Origin: Motacilla alba alba
Lineage: Eukaryota; Chordata; Aves; Passeriformes; Motacillidae
Direction of reading: 5' to 3'
Assembly: GCF_015832195.1 (NCBI RefSeq)
Contig: NC_052018.1
Coordinates: 58,341,666 to 58,405,665 of the forward strand
Length of the DNA stretch: 64,000 nt
How positions within the stretch are numbered: the first letter of the stretch is position 1; each line of letters opens with the position of its first letter. Made by a program: the position numbers and the translations under genes. The notes below the pieces were generated by a model, which saw only the letters and a list, made by a program, of their open reading frames with translations, ran no database searches and was not told the DNA's origin. Below are positions 12,401-24,400 of the stretch, piece by piece.

Positions 12401-15400
12401 GTTCCTGCAGGTGAAGAGATTAGTTCTTAAGAGAAATTGCTAAACATGCATCCATGCAAATGTATTTATATTCCACTCATTCAAAAAGAGAAAAAAGCTT
12501 GCAAACAGAGGAAAAACATCCAGTAATACCAATTAAGAGAGTGCATCTACGCAAGTGGTGATGCAATGTGGTCAATGAAGCCAGGAGAACCTGGCAGCAT
12601 GCACAGTTCTCCCAGGGACTACGAACACCAAACCATTAACTGGGACAAACTGCCAGAGCTCTGCATGCTCAGCTGAGCATCTTTCACACACATTTAATCA
12701 ACATCACCAATAAATGGTATTCTCAGCCCTTTCCCATTATGACAGAGAATGTAAAGCAGCAGTTAGTAAGAGAAGTGTGACAAGGAAGTACATTCTAATG
12801 TACTGCAAGGGTTTGGCAGAGGGACCCTTCATGAACATGCTGCTCCCCATGTGAGATAGCTCCAGAGTGGCACATTTGATACGGAAATTGGCAGCAGCAC
12901 ATGTTGAACAGTGCACGTGTTAGAGATTTTTCTTCCTTCAGGTTTCCAGTTCGACAGTATTTTCATTGGAAATGGAAAATGAAAATTCCAGACACCTAAA
13001 GAAAATGCACTCACACTGTCTTAGCACTTATTTATATGTGATCAGTATTATTCCTCCTGATGGTTTCTTGGTTTCAATGGTTTGTTCTACGCTGATGATA
13101 ATGTGTCCTATAGAACTAATATTTCACCATAGTTTGGATCTCCAGATTCAAGTTAAGACAAACCACAGAAGTAACTGGCTGTTGCTGTTCGATCAGTGCA
13201 ATTAAAAGAAACTCTGCTTGAATTTTGCCTACATTTGTAATAAATCATCAGAATATTAGAGAAAAAATCAGCATGGACAGTAACAAAGCCAAGACAACCT
13301 AATTTTAATTGTGACAAAAAAATAATAATGTAACTGCTTGAAAAAGTGCTATATTTCATCTAGAATACTAGATATGTTCAATTCTGATCCAGATGAAGAA
13401 AGGAACCAATAGGACAATTAGAGATGTGGAGGTTTATGTAGGAGAATGTGGCAGCTTGAGGATGAGTAGAGATAAACTACTCTATAATTTTACTATTGAA
13501 ATAAACTATGGCATGCAAAGGGAAATACTGTGTCAATACATTGTGTCTACATATATTTAATGGCTAAGTAGAGGAACTTTCTCACAGCTAGCAACGTAAC
13601 ATGAAAATGTCTTCCAGCAGGAAATGAGATCTAAATGTCAAATTAAAAAACAGGAAATTTGAAACAGAGCAAGGTGGATCTATAGCAACCATTTTTTGGT
13701 TGTTTGTAATAACTGGGCTTTCACTTAATGAAGTAATCTAGTTAATCTTCTCAACTAGAAAATTATTTTGTAAACTTTTACTTGACAACATCAAGTGGAA
13801 AATCACAATCTTTTATTCATCAGCAATGGCCCTCTCACTTGCCTGAAAAATACTTTCATTGTGATGTCAAAATGCTTATTTTTCTTTCTATCTACCCTGA
13901 ACTATTATAGAAGGGTGGATACTATAATCAGATGTCACTCTTTATGAAACACACACTTCCAGACAGCTATGAGACTTGAGGTTAAGTGAGTTCAGGTAAC
14001 ATGATCTCCTTTCTAATGTTTTGAAGTAAAGCAGTAGTGAGAACTATGGGTCCTAAGCATTCCTAAGAATTAATCTTTTTTGATTCACTTACAGAACACT
14101 TCCACAAGCAATATCTAGACTATTTCTTCTCCATAGTCTAATATTTCCCAGATTTTAAAATTTATTATGTTTATTAGACAACATTAAGCCTTTGGGTTAG
14201 TTCACAAAGGAGTGTCACTTTTATGCACTGCTGTCACCCATGTACAACCTCTTTTTTATTTCATTTGCCCAGAAGCAAACATAATTTGTTCACATTTCAT
14301 GAGGTAGGAGACTGAGAAAATAAACAAACAAGTAATCCTTTGAATTAAGTTCATTATCCCAGAAAAATACTGCATTGAGGTTACCATACCTTCCCCCAGG
14401 AAATCCAGATTCAACCGCATTTTTAATTTCACTAGAGACCAACAATCTGCAAAGCTGATGCTTGGCTGAAGTAGATGCTGAGAAGTACATAATGGAGCTT
14501 CATAAATGGAATTTGTCCCTCCTCTTTCACAACATACCATCTTTAAACTAATTTTGCATATGAACAACTGGGAAGATAACATGATCTCAGTGGAAGATCA
14601 AACATGGAAAAGAACACAAAGTCACTAACAGAAGAGACAGGGAACAAAGTATTTGAGAAGGTAGCCTTCTGAGGTGTGGTGTATAGTGATATAGCCTCCA
14701 ACTAATAAAAGTACTCATTGCCATGCATTGAAAGTGGGTGGGTTTTTAAAACTATTATTGTTATAACCACGTCTTTGGTTGTTATCATATAAATCATCAC
14801 CATGTTTCCAAATATGGCATCCTCCCATGGTAAGATTCACCTCGATTCCTCCCTTTTAGAGTTCAAATTAAACCACTCTCACTTCTACAGAATACCACTG
14901 CAGGCTGTCACCAGAAGAAAGGCAGAGATATACCAGTCTTTGTCCCCAAAATAAATCCCTCAAGAAGTGGTTGGGATTGGATGGGATGTCTGCATAGGGA
15001 TTCTAGTAAATAATCTCAACTGCCTACTTTGTTGGTAGCAATGCTTAGCCCTTCCCAGCACTTTATAGTCTCAGAAACACCATTCATTAATGACACTTCT
15101 GTGTTATAAATTATTATCCCTATGTAAATTCCATATAAAATATTAATAAGTAATTCTGAACAGAGCAGTAGCAAATCAGTAGAGGAGCTGGAAAAATCTC
15201 TGAGGGAGTTCTTGGCTCTCAGTTCTACCCTCAGTTTAAAGGAGCAAACTGCCCATTTGTACTCTTCATAAATTATCCACAAAATATCCTGTCTTTCTTC
15301 TTCCCACGCATTTCTTTCTCCTCTGGAGAAAGGACCCAGGAGAACATCTAACTCCTCTCCAGTGGGAAACAGAAAGCTATTTTTTCCAACAAATAACCAA

Positions 15401-18400
15401 TAGGAGCACAAAGGACAGCAGCTCTCTCCAGCAATGTGCTCCTCTGTAAAACTGCACTGGGCAGTGAAGTGTAACAGGAAGGAGAAAGTATAGTAAATCA
15501 TCTTAGAAGTAACACTACTTTCAATGCCAAAAACTGGCTGAATTCACATTTTTCTACATATTTTAATCTAGCACTGCATAAAGGCTTTGTGTAGTATAAA
15601 CCAACCAACTTTAACTTCACATGTATAGCTCATGCATCTTTGCGTGCAAAGTGACTCTCAAACAAGCTGCAAAATAAAACTGAGTTAGAAAGGTTGCTAA
15701 AAATAGTCATTTTCAAGCATTTGCAAAATTTGCAAGGTCTAATAGGTGTCAGTTTTGCCTCTGGGAACAGACAATTCAAACAAACAAAAACGACAAGCCC
15801 CAAAGGAAAACAACTGCAATTACTCGTTCAGGTTACATCTCTTGGTGCCTTACCTTTCTTGGCAATGTCAATCAGCTCCTGGTGGATTCGATGTCAAGGC
15901 CAGCAGAAGGCTCTATAAGTGACACAGTAAGTACCACTTGCCTTGATATTTAAGCATTTTGCCTGATGCCCTCTCAACTGAACTGGGTATGGGCAGCCCA
16001 AGGACACTACTTTGGCTCTCCCCATGTCACTGTTCACCTGGTAAGTGTGTTGTATTTTACCTGCTGCTCATTTAGCTTCCTTTGTATCTCCTCAGAGTCA
16101 CAAGTTTCATAGACGATAGGTTTGGACAGCTCTGACTCAATGTGGGCAAGCCAAGATCTCAGACTACTCATGTTTTTATCCAGCTGCTGCACTGCAACAA
16201 GGGTTTCCTTCAACTTCTTCACCCTGTAAAGAAAAAAGAAATGGCAGTATTAAGTACACCCTGAATGAAAATTTTCACAGCATGTGTTTCAGGAAGTTTT
16301 CAGAGAAACTTCACTTAGATGGTGAGTTCTTCTGTAAAGTCTTCCTTCATTAAGTAACAGAAGTACATTATATGTGCATTGAGCCCAGCATTCATAGCTG
16401 CTGGTTAAGAAAATCTGAATGCTTATGAACACTGCACAACATTTTCAAAGATTCTGTACCTTTATCAGTTGACCCCCAAAACCATCTAAGTTATTTAGTT
16501 GTGTATTTGACCAATAGACAGCAACTGCTCTTCTTAGAGCACAAATAACTTAGCCATGTACTGGTGGGAGAGTGCACTGAGTGAACAGGCCTTTTTCACA
16601 CCCACGAAAACACTGAACTAAGTAACACAGAAGATCTGGGTTGGAAGGGATCTTTAAAAGTCATCTAGTCCACCTGCTTTGCAATTAGTAAGGACATCTT
16701 CAACTAGATCAGGTTGTTCAGAGCCCCATCCAGCCTGACCTGGAACATTCCTGGAGAGGGGGCACCATCTGGGCAACCTCTCTGATCAACCTGTTCCAGG
16801 GTGAAGACCTTGAATAAATGTCCTTGAATAAATAAGTTTCAGAGCAAGAAGTCCAGCTCAGAACTTGGGGAGAATTCTTGAATTCCAAGGGCTGCTTTAA
16901 GTTGGTGTTGTTGGACTATTTCAGGTTTAAACAGATGAAATTGGAATGGAATGGCATAGTGATTTCTAACCAGTATTTTTCTTGGAATCTTGACCCTGGA
17001 AGACCAATGAGCAGGAAAAATTAAATACATTTCTGTTTGTTTGTGGGGGTTTTTTTTGTGTGTTTTTTTGTTGTTGTTGTTTTTTTGTTTTAAATCAAGA
17101 GAGCATTAAGCTTAGAGACTGAATAAATTCAACTAAACTTTCATCCTATCTCAATAATTTTTCCTTCAATCTGTTTGAACTGCAAAACTGTCCTTCAGTA
17201 ATTCTCTGCTTCCTATCCCTGTGTTTCACAACATACATTATTAGGAATTCTGCATTTTTTTCTAAGCTCTTTCTTTTTCCCTGTTTGTATGGTAACAAAA
17301 ACAATCTAGAGTAACATTCCCCTTTATACTCCTATCGCTCTTCTACTTAAGTGTTTCAATACCAGAAAGGTTTAAGAGATGAGTGCAGTTGGGAACAGAC
17401 TGACTAAATTGGGTTGAAAAATACAAGATTGCCAGGTTTGTTAAAGAAACAAAATGCCACCTGACTATCCCATAATTCAAATTAAGCAATTCACATTTTT
17501 CTCACAATACTAACCAGCAAACTTATCAAGTACTTCCATACTGAAAGCAGTAGTTGCAACTGACCATTAAGAGAAACACATAGATATTAATGCCATCTTA
17601 AAGAAAAAAAGTTAAATCTTTCCAATTTTCTTCTCTTTATAGTCCTCCCTTTAGCTCACAGATGTTTAAACCATGGTTCTTTATAGCTAAAAACCTTTAA
17701 GAACAGTCCAAGTGCAGCAGCTGGAGTCTTATAACCAACAGCTGTATGGTTTTGATCTGTAAAAAAACCCTACCTGGTAACTGGAAAAAAATCTGGGCAA
17801 TGTAAAAATCTGTCCATGATGGGACTGAAGTCAATACAGTGCTGAAATGCTTATGCTGAAAGACTGCCTTAGTCCTTATCATGAGGCTATGTATCATAAC
17901 ACAGGTTTAGGCTTAGGGAGATGGTAGGAGAACACCCACTGAGGGTACCCTCTCCTTGTCACCTCTGGTTCTACATACAATGATTTTTGGGTTTGAACCA
18001 ACGAAAAACTTGCTCATAGGGTAACCAAGAAAGTTGGTTAACACCTTATTACCCTTCTGGAAGGCACATACAGTTTTTAAGTCTCTGACATTATTGAAAA
18101 GGAGTGAAATCCTGCCCATTTTCTGCTTATATTTTCAAGGCTCGATGCTACTGATCTTTTGCAGACCTGCTGGAGTAGGAAAGGGAACAATGAGTCATGC
18201 CAGCCCTATGGAGAAGCAATGTCACTCGATCATCTGCAAGACCAAACTGTGGACCAGGATTTTTTTGTTTGATATTGTGTGTACGCTAATCTCTGGGCTG
18301 GATTTCATCTACATTTTGCCTGCAGCAACTATAAAGAGTATGAACTATAAAAAGTTTAGAAAGTGCCCTCTGCCTCAGGCAAACTGCACAGGAGTACATC

Positions 18401-21400
18401 CCTGCCAGAGCATAAAAAATAGTCTGGGCCAACTACCAATATTTTCAGTCACATGATCTAAGTTACTTCAGAGAGAGAAAGAAAAACAGCGTGACATACT
18501 AAAAGAACACTCCAACCAAACTCAAACCCAAACCCTCCAGCTTCCTTCCTGTACCCCCACTACGTCTACCCTTAACACTGTTTTTTTTGTACTGAGTTTA
18601 ATGTAAGAGGTTCCTAGCCTGTGGTACAAATTGAAACAAATAAACAAGCGCTTATTTGAGTCTGCTGAGATTTTTTTTTTTGACTGAACTGCAGTACAGT
18701 GTTGTGCCTCCGGCTACACTGAAAACATATTCGGGATCAAATAACAGATGCAATCCAACATGTCTGAGAGTTTTCCTTCTGAATCTCAGCAAGCAAAGCT
18801 GTCCGTGCTCTAAAAGCTCTGCTTAAGAGAAAACAGTCAAATTTAAAATAGGTATGTGGGATCCCTAGCCAAGTGTAATTTTGATGTTTTGAGATTTCAT
18901 TTGCATTATGTTTCATGTGTTAATGATTCCAACAGTTATTTAATGCTTTTGTTGAAGCACCAGACAGTACAGTAACTACATATGTTACTGTGAGAGACTT
19001 CAAATAATTTTTCTCCTTGATAATAAAAATTCTGCACTGAAATCAAAGGGTTAGAACCATGACAGAGTTGGTTTGAAGGTTGTTTCCATAAAACGCACCC
19101 CCCAGTCTTGTTACAATTTACAAATACTTAAACTCTCAGAAAGGAAAATACAGCAGAATTCAATTGTTTTCCAGGTTTACTGATGAAAAATCATCTAACA
19201 ATTTGAATGGGCTTATGATACTTATATTTGCATGTTCCAATTAAAGTGCCTCAATTTTCCCAAGAAACCAGTAACTTTAGATTGTCTATTAATAATGTCT
19301 ATCATTCTACATTGAGCAAAGACAGTGGGAAAACAACTTGGAGCAAAAATTAAGCACAGATGTATTTAATTCAACTAGTCCTAAAGAAGAAAATCTTAAA
19401 TTCCACTTAAATCTAAATGGGAACAATCCCGTAAGTACAGAAAAATGCTTCATATAGAAGTCATAACTACTGCATTAGTCATCTAGACAGCTGCTTACTA
19501 ATATTAAACTTAAAAAGCAACATGAAAAAAGTCAGTAAGAGCATGTTGGCTAAGTCTATACAATACACACCAGAAAACAGAAAAGGTACTTTTTAAAAAA
19601 AATATCTACTTGGAACAGTAGACAAAGTTTAAAGAAACACTCTGAAATAGTGAAAAATGTTGCACTGTTAAAATCAGCTTTGAAAAGATCAGTTTGAAAA
19701 TACCATTGTTATGAGTAAAAAAGAATTTATTTTCCAAAGTACAGTACTACTGTGTAGTAGGACACCAGTAAAGCCAGTTATATTTACTACTCCAATCAGT
19801 TTGCTCTTTCAAAGACTGAATTTCTAGAATTGTGAATAAGAGCTAAATTTCTAGAAAAGATAATGAGAAAAGGGAAAAAGAGAAGCTGAATCAAAAATCC
19901 AAGATGATGTAGGCTGAGTTCAAGCATTACATGCAGTTACAAAACAGTTGTTAATATGAACAGGACAGCCAGGCTTTGATAAGTTAAGTCTGAAACACTC
20001 TGTTTACAGCTTCTTTCCTTCTCTGCCTTTTGCTTGTAGTCATGCCCCTTTGATGACACAAACATCAAGCAGACAGATGCAGTCTGTTTATTCTCATTTG
20101 TGTACATGCTCTCGTATTTGAAAACAGCAGTAAAATCAGACTACAGCTTCTCTCAGACAGCTAAGAGATTTTACTAGTTCTAAGTCTCCATCACTATAAA
20201 AAAAAATATTCCAGGATCTAAAAGTACTAGCTGTAAAACAAAGTATGCTGTTATCACTGTCAACTGTTTTTTTTTTAACTGAGCAGAAAACAGTAATTTC
20301 TAGCTATAGCACTGATTTCTACATATCAATATTTCAGTCAGTTTCCCAGCAAGCCAAGACTTCAGAAAGAATAGTATCAATCAAAAGCAAACAAAAATAG
20401 CTGCCTGCCTTGTGATATCACAGTTACAGTCTGGGAGGTCTGAATCCACACTGTTGTCCTCCGCCATTCTCACAGCATGCAAGTCTTCCACCACAACCAT
20501 GAAATTTTCCAGTATTAAAAAGAAGAACTTCCACTCCCAAAGCCTGCAAACACTGTTCTTTTGGAGGGGGGAGGAAAGGGGACGCACTTTGCTGGGGACT
20601 ACTGTACAGAAAATGTTTCATGCCAAACAAATGTTAACAGCCGTTGCTTGATAACATGACACTGGATGGTGACAAGTGGTCATGTTTCTAAATAAAACCT
20701 GCATTCATCGACATGTGCCAGATTTGATCTCCAGGAATGTGGACTGGGAGTGGTAGGGGAAAGGATGAAAACACATACAAAACCTTCTTTGCAAAGCCTG
20801 ACCAGTTGCAGCAATAGCACCATTTCCTGGCTGTAAACAATGGCAACTTTTTTCATGAGGCTGACATATCAGAAAACATTCATCTGAAAGGATTACATGG
20901 TTCTAGAAGGAAAGAAATGTAAGTCTGTGGTGCAGAGACAATTCTGCAGCTGTCACTTCTGTAGTTACAGACCTCCTCTGAATGAAGAGGAAATTGGAGT
21001 AACGGGTAATGTGACAAACAAAGATGCTTTCACAGGTGACTGGAGAAGTTTCACCACACAGTATAAAACTGACAGGTAAAGATTTAGACTGGGTATGTAT
21101 TACCATAAAATATTACTAAAGCACTTTCACACAGCACTTTCTATTAGTTCACAGATGTAGGAAAAGAAAAATGCTCCAGGCAAGGGATTACTGTAGCATT
21201 GCAGGAAAGTCTGCAGGCTCTAATAATTTAATACTGTCAGACATCCAGGACGTGAAAAGATGCATTTTTTTTCTCAGTACCAGGACAACTAATGTGCCTT
21301 TACTAGCTGAATGGAGCCAAAATTATGTTGTGTGATATGATACACTCCAAATTCCAAAATATCATAACAGAAACACATGCCAATTTATAAGAACATATTC

Positions 21401-24400
21401 TAAAGAGTCTCTGGAGCATTCTAAAAAATTATCTTGGGGGATTTCAACCCTTTTGTCCACTGGTAATTAGACATTAATACAAGCATTTTGTGCCTACATT
21501 AATCAACAGCTTGGGTTTTAATGATTTCCAGCCTAAGATACAGCTGAACTACTAAACTTTTCATTGCCTAGCATCAAACCTTTCCACAATTTATTTCCAA
21601 AATTCAGCAAGTTTGAAGAGTTTGTCTTTTTTTCACTTCAGTAGGCACTAGAATGTGAAGAGTTATATGTTTAATTGCACACAGTAATGTTGAGCATGCC
21701 AGTTGAGAAGGCTAAGTTGAAATGATCTGAAAATAAAAGTAAATAATACTTTACATCCATTAGTTTAGAACTAGGACTTGACACTTCATGATAACAGAAT
21801 GAGAGGGTTTAAGTTTATAATTTTGCATCTTATGTCTCCCCACCTGAGAATGATACAAAATCCTAAATCCTCACCTCTCCCTGTAGTGGGGACTAATCTG
21901 TAATACTGAATAGACAAGACAGATAATTTTAAGATGTGTTCTACAGTTTCTGAATGCAATCCCTTTTTGCTAGAAACTTCCTGAAGGTATTATTTGAACA
22001 GTTCTCTGAGTATTTCAAAAGAGTAGCATAAAAATATATCGAATATATTTTAAGTTCAACAATTGGTGATGTATCCCAACCACTGAAACCAAGCAGGCTC
22101 CTCGACAGTAATGCAACTTCCTGACTTAATCCTTCTGTAAGAAATATATGGTGTTCATTATTGTAAAATGAGCTACTATTAAAGGAGCTGTAGCCACTGT
22201 AATGCTTCTGCTTCCATAAAATTTACTGCTCCCATGCTAACAGATTTCAGAGGAAGAATGCACTAAAACTATATGAAAAGAGACAAAAAAAGACAATGAG
22301 AATAAACAAAACTTTTCCTGCTAACAGGACTAAACTATTACTAATGCATATGTCCTTAAATCAAAGAAATGTGAATTATAAAGTATATGAGCTATTTATG
22401 CAATTCATGAAGTGAAAAATTGTGAGAAAATTATTGTGGGTAATGGAAGGAAGGCTGTAACACAGCTAAACAGAAAGTGTTGAAACAAATACATCATTTT
22501 CTTTACATATAAAACAACAATCCTGTATTTTTTCTAAGTTCTGAAAATTCCAATTATACTTTTGACCTTGAATAAAAAGACTCTTTAAGGCCAGTGTGCA
22601 TACATCTACCTGCAGTTACTCTTCTCCATCAATGAAAAGAACGATCTGACAGAAAAGTTAAGACTTAGTTTTGGACCTGCTCTTCTTGGAATACAAAACC
22701 ACAAAGGCACTGTTTTGATTCCACTGTCAAGAAACTTTTAGAAAAACTACATTTGCATCTGGTTTTAAGCAACATGTAAAGTAAGGCGGTACTAGAGCAA
22801 GGCTTACTAAATCTGATTGTGACTGATCCTATATTGTAGAAACATAGAACTGTTAAGTTTAGAAAAGAGCTTTAAGATCAAGTCCAACCTACCACCATCA
22901 TCATACTGTTATAATGAAGCTTTTAAATTACTCTTCTTGAAGAAATGTTGTCCTGTACCATAAAGTAAAACAGGCAAGTAATTTTTACAGAAATGTGTTG
23001 ATGGTTAAGAACAAATTTATTGCAGAGTTTATGATAAAAAGGCAGAAAATAAAGCATATTAAATGCATGATGCCTAGCAAATTAATCTGTCCCACTTAAA
23101 ACTTACAAACAAAACAACTGTCTTACCTGGCTGCAATAAGATCTAGAAGATGCTGCCACCTGTCATGGATCTTGCCAAGTTTGTACTCAATCTCTGATGC
23201 CTTACTCTCATGGCTGGCTTTAGCAAGTCTCTCTCCCATTTGCTGAAGCTGGATTTTGTTCTTCTGGGCTACAGCAATTTCCTCTTGATAATCCTAGAGA
23301 GCAAAGAGCAATCAGAAGACAGGGTACTTAGTCTATACTCTACACTACAAAAGTAGAGGTGCAAAAATAAGTTGATTGGTATAGTGGAATGACAACCACT
23401 TATATTTTTGATGGATAAACAAAAACAACTACCAGAAGAATGAAAAAACCTACCCAACACAACCCAAAACACAATGCCTTCTATAAATATGCTAAAGTTT
23501 AACTCATTACAGGCAATTCTGATGGACACTTAGTAAAGCATTCAGATGCCTCTGACTTTGCATTCACTTAATTTTCTGGTACTCTAGGAGGTCCTATCTC
23601 AACAAAGACAGGAAAATGCTGCACAGTGAGAGAACACAAACACCAGAACACATCAGGATAAGGTAAAACCTTAATTTCAGCTAATTCACAAACAAACAGT
23701 CAAAGAAGAGTATATAAGTGTACACTATACCTTTTTAAGTTTCTCTATCATTTCTTCTATGAGGATGTCACCATTTTGAGACACCTTACTTTCCATTTGT
23801 GTCAGCCATTCACAGAGCTCCTTGTTCTTCTCACTGAAGACAGCCCACTCATTCAGTCTCTCACTAACTTGTTGTCGACGCAAGGAGACCTGAAACCATT
23901 TGCAAAGAGCAAATGAAACTAAAATAGCAAACACATTTAAGACATGCTTAAAACACTTGGTGCCTCAATGTGAATTCCTCTAGCCTTGAAAAAGTGTTGC
24001 AGCCACTTACTTGCCATCGAAACAAACTGGAGTTGTACAGCAAAAATTTCTGGGACTGCCTGTAAGTTCAGGGGTAAGCGCTGATCTCAGATTTCCTGTT
24101 AGCCACATCCTATGCACAGAGACAGTCACCCAAGCGTTAAGCTCAGCAGTCTGTCCATATCTTGTTTCATAATGTCTCTAACCTGAAGTTTTCATTACAA
24201 AATAAAAATTGTATTTTCTTACAATTCTTGCTCACTTATAAAATTTTATAAAATATTTTAGTCTCAGTGATTAAATTAAAAAGAAAAATCCTTCACCAAA
24301 GCATAAAAAAAGCCCCAACAAATATAGTACAGGCCAAAGTCCAAAAGTCTGTGCCATTTGTGCACGAGCACATGAATACAAAGCTGAATCCAAGATACAC

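Larger units (their letters stand above)
16224..20408 (-). other. SYNE1: SYNE1 intron between alpha first exon and shared acceptor
   Basis: Contains a CR1 fragment (16624-16810), a T/G-rich tract (17035-17095), and otherwise AT-rich unique-looking sequence. A plus-strand open frame of 140 codons at 18034-18456 has no recognised domain and is antisense to the gene. No further exon found. Confidence 0.65.

Noticed and set aside
14256..14582. 108-codon minus-strand open frame as an extra SYNE1 exon
   Set aside because: The flanking exons (16061-16223 and 12217-12404) join directly in phase and by homology; the frame shows no spectrin-like pattern.
18034..18456. 140-codon plus-strand open frame
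   Set aside because: Antisense to SYNE1, with no recognised domain, no splice support and low-complexity-free but random-looking composition.
20424..20630. 68-codon minus-strand open frame overlapping the alpha exon in another frame
   Set aside because: The competing frame matches the known alpha N-terminus and splices in phase; this one does neither.
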